Shown here one piece after another: positions 15,766 to 22,317 of a DNA stretch of 22,317 nucleotides. The position numbers and the translations under genes are program-made. Within the stretch, counting starts at the first letter, position 1. Each line of letters begins with the position of its first letter. Source of the stretch: Bacteroidales bacterium UBA1392 (GTDB lineage Bacteria; Bacteroidota; Bacteroidia; Bacteroidales; UBA932). The DNA lies in the NCBI GenBank assembly GCA_002305275.1, contig DBQO01000008.1, forward strand, positions 30,595 to 52,911. Direction: 5' to 3'. The notes beneath the pieces were generated by a model. The model saw nothing but the letters and a program-made list of their open reading frames with translations, searched no databases and was not told the DNA's origin.

Positions 15766-16158
15766 ATCGATGTATTTTTATTGTTAATTGCTTATTGTTA
15801 GGAATTTCATAACAACGCCCTCCGTGCATTCCGGGGATTCAGTTACAACGGATAAAAAAGCATTCCTGTCGGCTCCAACGGGGCCAACAGCAAATGAAGG
15901 GTGAATTGAAAAGTTGCCTAAATTTGTGTGTGGGGTGCAAAATATTTCTATATCAGCAAGATATAGCGAGCCTTCGGACGATTGTCCGAAGAGACATAAG
16001 AGTGTATTAAGTTGTGGTGTACTCATAGATAATGTTCCCCGTTGATCTATCTGAGTCCCAGGGGTAAAGTTAAATAAAAAAATATTACATCCAAAAAATT
16101 GAGCTGTGATGTGACTCGCACCACTGCAAATCACATATTATCAAGATCCAAGCACCTC
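15766..16158. other. Intergenic stretch with one strong hairpin, no clear gene
   Basis: No convincing gene is seen in these 393 bases. A minus-strand open frame of 116 codons (15784-16134) lacks any recognisable motif, is cysteine-rich and has no obvious start context. At 15972-15991 an 8-bp perfect stem (CTTCGGAC with GTCCGAAG) closes a GATT tetraloop. It has no U-run on either side, so it may be a structured leader of the lipoprotein mRNA or an operator. The right part is A/T-rich. Confidence 0.45.
15972..15991. repeat. Perfect 8-bp inverted repeat with 4-base loop
   Basis: CTTCGGAC and GTCCGAAG flank GATT. It lies about 210 bp upstream of the lipoprotein start codon. Function is unknown: mRNA structure, a regulator site and a terminator without a U-tail are all possible. 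Confidence 0.5.
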
Positions 16159-16208
16159 GGTGATTTTGAACTATGAAACGTAAGATTTACAAAAACATTG
16201 TCATGTAA
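16159..16208 (+). pseudogene. Tiny relic of an AAA ATPase gene start
   Basis: ATG at 16173 begins the peptide MKRKIYKNIVM and then stops. The DNA from 16159 to 16192 closely matches 13092-13125, including the leader GGTG-TTTT and the MKRKIY codons, with only scattered differences. Similarity ends exactly where the 3' end of the minus-strand ATPase gene begins (16187). It is therefore a leftover start of a second plus-strand copy of this ATPase family, cut off within a few codons. It is not functional. Confidence 0.6.
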
Positions 16209-17521
16209 ACAGGTATATAATGCACTCCATTTTCATGTTTGTAGTCTTTTGTATAAATCACGTATTTGTTCATTATGCGGTCAGAGAATTTGAGGCAAAA
16301 TTCGTCTAGTGATTTGTGTCTTTTATACCCCGATGATTTAACCTCAATAGGAGAAATTTTATGCTTGTCGGTGATTATAAAATCAACTTCGTAATACTTT
16401 TTGCCATCAGCGTATGGTATGGTGTGATAGAACAGGTTTTTGCCGGAAGCTTTTAACATCTGAGCAATCACATTTTCATATACATAACCAAGGTTGGCGC
16501 TGAGTTTATCACTAAGCAACTTTTTGTAAATAACATTCTCCGTTATTTCACTATCCTTAAATGCAAGCGTAACGAAAAGACCGGTATCGGAAGCATACAT
16601 CTTGAAATATTCCTGATTCATAGTCAATGCCAGGCCCACATTGGGATCATCCGCATGGTAAGTTATATTTGTCGTCATAGAGTCTTCCATATCCTTGATG
16701 ATATTTATTACTCTATCAACCTTCCCGTCCGGAATGGCATTTCCGACTTGATATCGTGATCTGTTTCTGTTTAATTGAGACGGTATGGCATCGTACATCG
16801 CTTTAGCTCTTCCGGAATCATCAATCTTACCGAAGTCCTCTTCATATAGAGCAATGATGTCTCGTTTAACCACATCCACTGCTGTAAAGTTATTTGTCTT
16901 AATATAGGCTGCAACTGCCTGGGGCATACCTCCAACAAGCATATACAACCGAAAATCACGCATAAGTTTTCTATGAACAGCATCGCCAAGCGGCATTTTC
17001 TTTTCAAATGCCGTACGCAATAAAGGTATGGTTGCAGTATCTCCCAATGCCCATCTGAATTCCTCATAGTCCATGGGATACATATTCACCTTGGTCTCTT
17101 CACTTGGAATAATGATATTGCGACTTTTGGATCTTACTGATATTAAAGAGCCGGTTTCAATATAATCGTACCTGTGATCCTTAACAAGGTGTTTGATGGC
17201 CTGCCTTGCCAATGGTTGCAACTGTACTTCGTCGAAAATAATTACAGACTCCCGCTCATGCAATTCTACTTGGAAAATGAATTGCAGCCTGATGAAGAGA
17301 TAATTCAAATCCGAGATGTCATTGAACAAATCGCTGACCTCTTTGGAGACTTTTGAGAAATCGATCAATATGTACGATTTATACTCTTTGCGTGCAAATT
17401 CTTCCGCAATGGTGGATTTACCGACACGGCGAGCTCCTTGTATAAGCAATGCGGTATCACCTTTACGCTCATTTTTCCATTTGAGCATAGTGTCATAAAT
17501 CTTTCTCTTGAAATAAATCAT
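16187..17521 (-). CDS. AAA ATPase with C-terminal DUF4143/PD-(D/E)XK-like domain
   Basis: It encodes 444 residues from the chosen start. Features, numbered from that start: an N-terminal KRKIYDTMLKWK motif, Walker A QGARRVGKS (about 28-36), Walker B SVIIFDEVQ (about 92-100), then a helical region. The C-terminal domain has YEVDFIIT followed by ISPIEVKSS, the D...E-x-K layout of the PD-(D/E)XK nuclease fold. Such proteins are abundant and often multicopy in Bacteroidales; their cellular role is not settled. Upstream in-frame ATGs exist at 17542 and 17533. I prefer 17521 because the promoter at 17551-17582 predicts a transcript start near 17544, and family members begin right before FKRKIY. It stands alone, with its 3' end abutting the relic of another copy. 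Confidence 0.9.
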   Translation of the reverse strand: MIYFKRKIYDTMLKWKNERKGDTALLIQGARRVGKSTIAEEFARKEYKSYILIDFSKVSKEVSDLFNDISDLNYLFIRLQFIFQVELHERESVIIFDEVQLQPLARQAIKHLVKDHRYDYIETGSLISVRSKSRNIIIPSEETKVNMYPMDYEEFRWALGDTATIPLLRTAFEKKMPLGDAVHRKLMRDFRLYMLVGGMPQAVAAYIKTNNFTAVDVVKRDIIALYEEDFGKIDDSGRAKAMYDAIPSQLNRNRSRYQVGNAIPDGKVDRVINIIKDMEDSMTTNITYHADDPNVGLALTMNQEYFKMYASDTGLFVTLAFKDSEITENVIYKKLLSDKLSANLGYVYENVIAQMLKASGKNLFYHTIPYADGKKYYEVDFIITDKHKISPIEVKSSGYKRHKSLDEFCLKFSDRIMNKYVIYTKDYKHENGVHYIPVYMTMFL

Positions 17522-17550
17522 ATCCTCTGCCATAGCATTCAACTTTTAGG

Positions 17551-17582
17551 CAAAAGTATAACTTTTCAAGCTCACCACCAAA
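17551..17582 (-). promoter_or_regulatory. Promoter of the AAA ATPase gene
   Basis: On the minus strand, TTTG (17582-17579) and TACTTTTG (17558-17551) are separated by 20 bp, a full match to the Bacteroidota -33 and -7 consensus. The expected start, near 17544, leaves a short leader before the ATG at 17521 and argues against the ATG at 17542. Confidence 0.7.
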
Positions 17583-17615
17583 TTTTTTTCGTCATTTTGC
17601 CGTTTTCCACCAAAT
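17575..17615. repeat. Direct repeat CCACCAAAT overlapping the ATPase promoter
   Basis: The nonamer CCACCAAAT occurs at 17575-17583 and again at 17607-17615, a 32-bp period of about three helical turns. The inner copy contains the -33 element. This fits a pair of regulator sites on one face of the DNA, possibly for autoregulation. No regulator is identified. Confidence 0.4.
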
Positions 17616-17635
17616 GTTAGCGAAGCATCACGTAA

Positions 17636-19153
17636 CTAAATTCCGAGGATTTCATCCACATAGCGGCGGTCGCTGTAGAGGCGGGGGACTTTGTTTTGGC
17701 CGCCGATTTTGCCGCGTGACTCCATCCAGCGGTAGAATGTTCCTGCGGGGACAACGGCCAGGTGGAGTCGTTCCATTGTCATGGTATGAGTACGTTTGGC
17801 CTCATAGTCTGAATTGCAGGCGCAGAGCTCCTCATCCAGAGTATCTGCAAAGGACTCCGTATCTTCGGGTGCATTTTCAAACTCAATCACCCATTGGTGA
17901 GCGCCCTTCAACCTCCCTTCTATAAAGATCGGGGCAACTGTAAAGTCACTTATGGTGGCATTGTGGCGTTTGCAGGCAGCGGCCAGAGCCGTGTTGGCAT
18001 TGCCAATCATCAATTCCTCTCCAAAGGCATTGATGAAGAGTTGGGTCCTGCCGGAAATCACCAACTTGTGGGGAGCGAGCGAGGTGAATGTCACTACATC
18101 GCCTATAAGATAGCGCCACAGACCTGCTGTAGTGGAAATTATAACGGCATAGGGTATGCCCGGCTCCACTTCTTCAACAGTCCTGGTTGGTACGGGTAGC
18201 CTATTTTCCTGAGCTTCCGAGAGATCTTTGAGAGTTGCAAACTCATAGAAGACACCATTGTCGAGCGTCAACAGCATTGATTTATCATCAGGATCATCCT
18301 GAAAAGCGAAATAGCCCTCCGAAGCATTGTAGTTCTCAAAATAGCGCACTGACCCGGGAGGAATAATGGCATCGAACTTTGCCCTGTAGGGCTCAAAACT
18401 GATACCTCCGTGCATAAACAATTCCAGATTGGGCCACACATCAGTCAACAAACCGGCTTTGTTGTACTCCATTATTCTGCGAAGCATAATAAGATTCCAT
18501 GAGGGAACTCCTGCGAAGCTTGTCACATTGGTTTTGCTGTATTCTCGACAGATTATTTCCACCTTCTCATGGAAATCGTGCATCATCGCCGTCTTTTTAT
18601 CGGGGACACGAAACAACTCCGCCGGAGCAGGTGAATTTCGCAGGAGGATTGCAGAAAGATCACCGCTGAAGCTCTTGCCACTCAAATCGGGTTCCACACT
18701 GCCTCCCAGAGTTAGCGACTTACCTGAATAGATGCCGGAGTCGGGATAACGCTGCACATAGTTGGCCAGCATCCGTTGCATCCCTCCGTAATGACACCCC
18801 CAGAGATTGGTACGGGTAATGGGGATAAACTTGCTCTTTCCTGAGCTTGTACCCGAGCTTTTTGCAAAAAAGCGTGTTTTCTCATTCCAGAGCACATAAT
18901 CTTCCCCTGTACGCAAACGCTCAATATAGGGGTAAAGCTCATTATAGTCACGTACCGGTACCTGACGCCGGAAATCCTCGACCGAGCTTATCTTTGAAAA
19001 GCCGTGATCACGGCCAAAAGCGGTATCTTTGCCTCCCTTGAGAAGAGCTCGAAACACCTTCATCTGCACCTCAAAAGGATGTTTTCGGGTACGGTCAAGT
19101 CCTTTGAGCATCCTGTGTGCGTAGGTAAGAAAAGCTTTGTTGATGAGTGACAT
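17636..19153 (-). CDS. GH3-family (auxin-responsive-like) acyl-adenylating enzyme
   Basis: It encodes 505 residues from the chosen start. It belongs to the ANL-superfamily branch related to plant GH3 acyl-acid amido synthetases, found widely in Bacteroidota with unknown substrate. The ATP-binding loop is FAKSSGTSSGKSKFIPIT (about residues 96-113). Further family motifs are NYNASEGYFAFQ and GLWRYLIGDVVTF, the segments that contact nucleotide and substrate. The C-terminal lid has NKVPRLYSDRRYVDEIL. An in-frame ATG at 19183 would add 10 residues and overlap recO by 8 bp. I choose 19153 because MSLINKAFL resembles the family start and a -7 element at 19171-19178 would place the transcript start after 19183. 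It is the third gene of an rdgB-recO-GH3 cluster. The reaction (adenylation then transfer) is family inference. Confidence 0.9.
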   Translation of the reverse strand: MSLINKAFLTYAHRMLKGLDRTRKHPFEVQMKVFRALLKGGKDTAFGRDHGFSKISSVEDFRRQVPVRDYNELYPYIERLRTGEDYVLWNEKTRFFAKSSGTSSGKSKFIPITRTNLWGCHYGGMQRMLANYVQRYPDSGIYSGKSLTLGGSVEPDLSGKSFSGDLSAILLRNSPAPAELFRVPDKKTAMMHDFHEKVEIICREYSKTNVTSFAGVPSWNLIMLRRIMEYNKAGLLTDVWPNLELFMHGGISFEPYRAKFDAIIPPGSVRYFENYNASEGYFAFQDDPDDKSMLLTLDNGVFYEFATLKDLSEAQENRLPVPTRTVEEVEPGIPYAVIISTTAGLWRYLIGDVVTFTSLAPHKLVISGRTQLFINAFGEELMIGNANTALAAACKRHNATISDFTVAPIFIEGRLKGAHQWVIEFENAPEDTESFADTLDEELCACNSDYEAKRTHTMTMERLHLAVVPAGTFYRWMESRGKIGGQNKVPRLYSDRRYVDEILGI

Positions 19154-19170
19154 ATATAAATTATTTATGG

Positions 19171-19178
19171 CAAAGTTA
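19171..19178 (-). promoter_or_regulatory. Putative internal promoter -7 element before the GH3 gene
   Basis: On the minus strand it reads TAACTTTG, matching TAnnTTTG. Its first three bases are the TAA stop codon of recO. No clear -33 TTTG is present at 19-21 bp. It would allow expression of the GH3 gene apart from rdgB-recO. Confidence 0.35.
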
Positions 19179-19913
19179 TGCAAAAATAGTATGAAGTACC
19201 GCCAATGAACGGATGTTGATGGGCGTATCGAGCCAATAACTGAGATACTTTAGCATTTGATCGCAGAAGCCGCTCCTTGCCCTCGCATTCAGCGGGATTT
19301 GCATTGCCTCGTCGAGGTCTGCATTAAGGAGCCGGTGAAGTAGCAGGGAATCTTGCTCCGTAAAGAGATAAGTCGAGTCACGCAAGGCCCCGGCCGAGAC
19401 ATATCGGGCACTGATTATGTCAAACAGCGGAGTCTGCTCCGAATAGTTGTCATGAGGCAGGAATCCCATCTGTTTGCAAAATCCAACCAGAAATTTTAGG
19501 TGAAAGTTGGCGCTATTCCCCTCAAGGGCTTCCAGAGCTGATATCATCCCTTTGAGCCATTCAAATAGCTCTTCGTCCCCGCTCTCCTCCCTGAGGGTGC
19601 GGTATATCACTTCACTTACAAAAAGCGCAATGGCACTTTTGCTGATGTCGGTCCGTATGGAGTGGAGCTGGACCAGGGGATGGTATTCCCGCATATAAAG
19701 CAGCTTGCTTTTGGTTGAGGCAGCGGTGACCACCTCGAGTATGGCAAGGTTGTGAAATTGGGCAATGACGGCACTGTTTTTGCTCTTTTTAATGCCACGC
19801 AGGTAGATGCCACGCCGTCCGAGTCTGTTGTCGAGCACGTGTGCTATAAGACCCGAATCGCCGTACTTTGTCAGATGAAGTACTATCGTTTGGGATTTGC
19901 AGACAAGTGACAT
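19176..19913 (-). CDS. recO: DNA repair protein RecO
   Basis: RecO helps load RecA at single-stranded gaps in the RecFOR pathway. The 245-residue length is typical. The N-terminal OB fold starts with SQTIVLHLTKYGDSGLIAHVL, followed by RGIYLRGIKKSK. The helical C-terminal domain contains SKSAIALFVSEVIYRTLRE and FLVGFCKQMGFLPH, standard RecO landmarks. The ATG at 19913 lies 31 bp inside the end of rdgB; I keep it because it gives the full N-terminal strand. Overlap with rdgB upstream and close spacing to the GH3 gene downstream indicate one transcript. No zinc-finger cysteine cluster is evident. Confidence 0.93.
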   Translation of the reverse strand: MSLVCKSQTIVLHLTKYGDSGLIAHVLDNRLGRRGIYLRGIKKSKNSAVIAQFHNLAILEVVTAASTKSKLLYMREYHPLVQLHSIRTDISKSAIALFVSEVIYRTLREESGDEELFEWLKGMISALEALEGNSANFHLKFLVGFCKQMGFLPHDNYSEQTPLFDIISARYVSAGALRDSTYLFTEQDSLLLHRLLNADLDEAMQIPLNARARSGFCDQMLKYLSYWLDTPINIRSLAVLHTIFA

Positions 19914-20473
19914 AGGAGTTTTTCCAACGCTTTGCCTCTATGAGAGATGGCATTTTTCTCTTCCAGAGAGAGTTCGGCCATGGTGGCATCCATACCGAGC
20001 GGCCTGAAGATAGGATCATATCCGAAACCGTCAAAGCCATGCAGAGTGGTGGTAATATGACCTTCGCAAATACCTTCAAAGGTGTGCAGGTGGCCATCCT
20101 CTATCAGCGCAATGACGCACCTGAATCTCGCGGTACGCTTTTCGTAAGGTACGCCTTCAAGTTCTTTGAGCAGTTTTCTGATATTGTTGGGGGGAGATTT
20201 GGGTTCGCCCGCATAGCGTGCGGAATGTACCCCGGGAGCACCTCCTAGAGCATCCACTTCGAGACCGGTGTCATCGGCAAAGCAATTTTTCTGAAATTTA
20301 TTCCAAATAAAGAGAGCTTTTTCAACGGCATTTTCGTATAGAGTGTCGTGGGTTTCGGGAAGTTCTCCGTCAAATCCCAGCTCCGAGGGCATCACAAGTT
20401 GAAATCTCTTGCCCAATACCCTCTGAGCTTCGGCCAGTTTATTGGCATTGCCCGTGGCAAACACTATTTCCAT
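19883..20473 (-). CDS. rdgB: XTP/dITP diphosphatase (non-canonical purine NTP pyrophosphatase, HAM1 family)
   Basis: It hydrolyses dITP, XTP and ITP to monophosphates, keeping deaminated purines out of nucleic acids. It has 196 residues, normal for the family. Motifs: FATGNANKLAEAQ (5-17), the phosphate-binding start; FADDTGLEVDALGGAPGVHS (65-84), with catalytic D67/D68; FDGFGYDPIF (147-156), the base-recognition strand; and SHRGKAL (177-183) near the end. All are intact. It is the first gene of the rdgB-recO-GH3 cluster and is divergent from the S41 protease gene across 88 bp. Confidence 0.97.
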   Translation of the reverse strand: MEIVFATGNANKLAEAQRVLGKRFQLVMPSELGFDGELPETHDTLYENAVEKALFIWNKFQKNCFADDTGLEVDALGGAPGVHSARYAGEPKSPPNNIRKLLKELEGVPYEKRTARFRCVIALIEDGHLHTFEGICEGHITTTLHGFDGFGYDPIFRPLGMDATMAELSLEEKNAISHRGKALEKLLCHLSANPKR

Positions 20474-20498
20474 TACTGATGATTCTGATAATTGGCCT

Positions 20499-20506
20499 CA
20501 AAGATA
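20499..20506 (-). promoter_or_regulatory. Putative -7 element for rdgB-recO-GH3
   Basis: On the minus strand it reads TATCTTTG, matching TAnnTTTG, 26 bp upstream of the rdgB ATG. The predicted leader is about 20 nt. No clear -33 element is seen. Confidence 0.45.
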
Positions 20507-20527
20507 TGAACAAAATGATAAAAGTAT

Positions 20528-20535
20528 TAATTTTG
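20528..20535 (+). promoter_or_regulatory. Putative -7 element for the S41 protease gene
   Basis: TAATTTTG matches TAnnTTTG, 26 bp upstream of the ATG at 20562. The -33 position lacks TTTG. An AAAGAAG just before the start codon is a possible weak ribosome binding site. Confidence 0.45.
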
Positions 20536-20561
20536 CAGAGTTTTAAAACGAGATAAAGAAG

Positions 20562-22169
20562 ATGAAAATTTTCAAAACCATTGCGGCGACGATTGCGATT
20601 TTGGCATCAGTGACCTCATTTGCGCAGTCCGCCGAATTTAAATTAGGACAGAATATGGAGATTCAGTATTCAATACTGAAAGAGCTCTCCAAATCATATG
20701 TTGATACCATAGAATATGGCAAAATCATACCCATCGGTATTCAGGCGATGCTCCAGTCTCTCGATCCTTATACTACATACATTCCCGAAGAGGAGGGAGA
20801 GGATTTCGACATGATGACTACGGGTGCCTACGGGGGCATCGGTTCTCTTATAAAAAAGAGTCCTGACAGCGGAGTACTGATTGTTGAACCTTATCCGGGA
20901 TCCCCGGCCATCAAGGCAGGAATTGTGCCGGGTGATGTAATCATTGCTATTGACGGCGTCCCGGTCCATGGAGAAACCTCAGCACAGAGTGCAGCCAAAA
21001 TGAAGGGACAGCCGGGTACGGAGGTGGTTTTTACCATCGTCAGAGGTCGTACGCTCGATACGGTCGACATTACCGTTACCCGCGAGAGAATACGCGTTTC
21101 CGATATAGTTTATTCGGGGATAATCAGGGATTCCATCGGTTACATAGCCCTCACCGGATTTACTGAGAAGATGCATCTCCAATTCAAGGAGAGCGTACTT
21201 GATCTTAAAAAGAGAGGTGCTAAACGTTTGGTGATCGATCTTAGGGGTAATGGTGGTGGTATCATGGAAGAAGCTGTATCACTTATGTCTCTATTTGTGC
21301 CGGAAGGCACTCTGGTACTCTCTTCCAGAGGACGCGAAGAGAGGATGAATGAGGAGTATTACACAACCACTTCCCCTATTGACACACTAATACCGGTGCT
21401 TGTGATGGTGGATAGCGGCTCAGCCTCTTCATCGGAGATCGTGGCAGGAGCTTTCCAGGACCTGGACAGAGGGGCCATAGCCGGAAGGAGGACCTTCGGC
21501 AAGGGACTCATTCAGTCCATAAAACCCACCTTATATGATGGTAAGGTGAAAATTACCACCGGAAAATATTATACTCCAAGCGGAAGGTGCGTGCAGGCTA
21601 TCGACTATAGTCACCGCAATGAAGATGGTAGCGTGGGTAACGTGCCTGATAGCCTCAAGCGTGAATTTAAGACACGGCTGGGTCGAAGCGTCTATGACGG
21701 AGGAGGTATTACTCCCGACTTCATCACTCAGACCAGATCTTATAGCCGTCCGGCATATTCTCTCGTCTATAATGATATACCGGGTGATTATGCAATCGAA
21801 TATTTCAAGAAAAATCTCTCCATAGCTCCTGCCTCCGAGTTTCATCTTACCGATGAGGAATATGAAGATTTTATCCGCTATGCGGGAACCCGCGAATTTG
21901 ATATCCGTAGTTCTGCTGAATCTTCGCTGGACCAGCTGGTAAAGGCTGCAAAGCAGGATGGCCTCTACGATCTCTACAAGAGTGAAATCGATGCTCTCTC
22001 CGCAAGGATCAAGGTGGACAAGGAGACTATGCTGCGTATTAAGAAAGATGAGATACTCCCTCTGCTGGAGGAAGAAATCGTAGTCAAATACTATATGCGC
22101 GGATCGGAATATGAGATCCGTTTGAGGGATGATCAGGGACTTTATCAGGCCCTTGACTGGTGGAGGTAG
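20562..22169 (+). CDS. Exported S41-family carboxy-terminal processing protease
   Basis: This is a periplasmic serine protease of the CtpA/Prc family that trims or degrades proteins from the C-terminus, 535 residues. A signal peptide covers about residues 1-22 (ends SFAQSA). A PDZ domain follows at roughly 80-170 (GGIGSLIKK, GSPAIKAGIVPGDVIIAIDG). The S41 catalytic domain spans about 185-350, with DLRGNGGGIMEEAV. The nucleophile S289 lies in GSASSSEIVAGAFQD and the general base K314 in TFGKGLIQ. The 25-residue serine-lysine spacing equals that in E. coli Prc. A helical C-terminal region of about 180 residues follows, including a typical TGKYYTPSGRCVQ strand. Gene length and motifs are intact. 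The substrate is unknown. It is transcribed away from rdgB. Confidence 0.95.
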   Translation: MKIFKTIAATIAILASVTSFAQSAEFKLGQNMEIQYSILKELSKSYVDTIEYGKIIPIGIQAMLQSLDPYTTYIPEEEGEDFDMMTTGAYGGIGSLIKKSPDSGVLIVEPYPGSPAIKAGIVPGDVIIAIDGVPVHGETSAQSAAKMKGQPGTEVVFTIVRGRTLDTVDITVTRERIRVSDIVYSGIIRDSIGYIALTGFTEKMHLQFKESVLDLKKRGAKRLVIDLRGNGGGIMEEAVSLMSLFVPEGTLVLSSRGREERMNEEYYTTTSPIDTLIPVLVMVDSGSASSSEIVAGAFQDLDRGAIAGRRTFGKGLIQSIKPTLYDGKVKITTGKYYTPSGRCVQAIDYSHRNEDGSVGNVPDSLKREFKTRLGRSVYDGGGITPDFITQTRSYSRPAYSLVYNDIPGDYAIEYFKKNLSIAPASEFHLTDEEYEDFIRYAGTREFDIRSSAESSLDQLVKAAKQDGLYDLYKSEIDALSARIKVDKETMLRIKKDEILPLLEEEIVVKYYMRGSEYEIRLRDDQGLYQALDWWR

Positions 22170-22317
22170 AGTTCCGAGTGTGTAGTGTGTAGTATGTAGT
22201 AATTGGGTGTTGCGGTTACGTGGTGCGGGTTGTGTGTTAGCTCCGAATATTGAGTAAGTTTGAGTGTGTTGCGTGTACGTGGTGCGGGTTGCGGATTGTG
22301 AGAGAATTCCGAGGTGC
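22170..22317. repeat. G/T-rich noncoding DNA with an exact 16-bp direct repeat
   Basis: After the S41 stop codon no gene is seen. TACGTGGTGCGGGTTG occurs at 22217-22232 and 22276-22291 (59-bp period), in similar surroundings, and GTGTAGT-type units recur at 22178-22200. The 11-mer GAGTGTGTAGT at 22176-22186 also occurs at 13003-13013, downstream of another G/T-rich spacer. The array may continue beyond the window edge. Confidence 0.6.

Noticed and set aside
1223..15991. Similarity between the 18-bp palindrome at 1223-1240 and the hairpin at 15972-15991
   Set aside because: Both contain TTCG, CGAT and CGAA blocks, but the arms differ (CGTCC versus CGGAC) and only the second has a loop; probably coincidence.
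15784..16134. Minus-strand open frame of 116 codons upstream of the lipoprotein gene
   Set aside because: No recognisable motif, unusual cysteine-rich composition and no clear start context; reported only as part of the spacer.
1..22317. CRISPR array, tRNA or rRNA genes, insertion sequences, reverse transcriptase
   Set aside because: I looked for periodic repeats, transposase-like frames and reverse transcriptase motifs on both strands and saw none.

Overview
The window looks like a chromosomal segment from a member of the order Bacteroidales (phylum Bacteroidota). Three things support this: several Bacteroidota-type -7 promoter elements (TAnnTTTG) upstream of genes, a btuB-btuG-btuFCD vitamin B12 uptake operon with a surface beta-propeller lipoprotein, and a bacterial GH3-family enzyme plus a fimbrillin-type lipoprotein. 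I cannot name the genus from sequence alone.

Layout. 1-1204 (-): the 5' two thirds or less of an RNase R gene, running off the left edge. It is divergent from gpmI (phosphoglycerate mutase) and dnaE (DNA polymerase III alpha), 1276-6436 (+). The spacer between the divergent genes carries a perfect 18-bp palindrome between opposing -7 elements. 6417-12761 (-): a five-gene cobalamin uptake operon, in transcription order btuB, btuG, btuF, btuC, btuD. It is preceded by a well-preserved cobalamin riboswitch (about 12813-12957) and a promoter. Its last gene overlaps the end of dnaE by 20 bp, tail to tail.

13000-17620 is an accessory region lying between core blocks. It holds: a 5' fragment of an AAA ATPase/DUF4143-type gene fused at a sharp junction to the 3' part of an abiEi antitoxin gene; a decapitated abiEii toxin remnant; a fimbrillin-like lipoprotein whose C-terminus has the codon pattern expected of a diversity-generating retroelement (DGR) variable region; a 30-bp relic of another ATPase gene start; and an intact AAA ATPase/PD-(D/E)XK gene on the minus strand. 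I see no reverse transcriptase, integrase or transposase in the window.

17636-20473 (-): the overlapping core cluster rdgB, recO and a GH3-family protein. 20562-22169 (+): an exported S41 carboxy-terminal processing protease, divergent from rdgB. The last 148 bases are G/T-rich noncoding DNA with an exact 16-bp direct repeat.

How the genes work together. The btu genes form a complete B12 import chain: surface capture by BtuG, outer-membrane passage by BtuB, and inner-membrane ABC import by BtuFCD, with feedback from the riboswitch. The rest is housekeeping (glycolysis, replication, RNA decay, nucleotide sanitation, recombination, proteolysis), interrupted by one decaying accessory patch. The observation most worth following is the candidate DGR target gene at 14245-15765.
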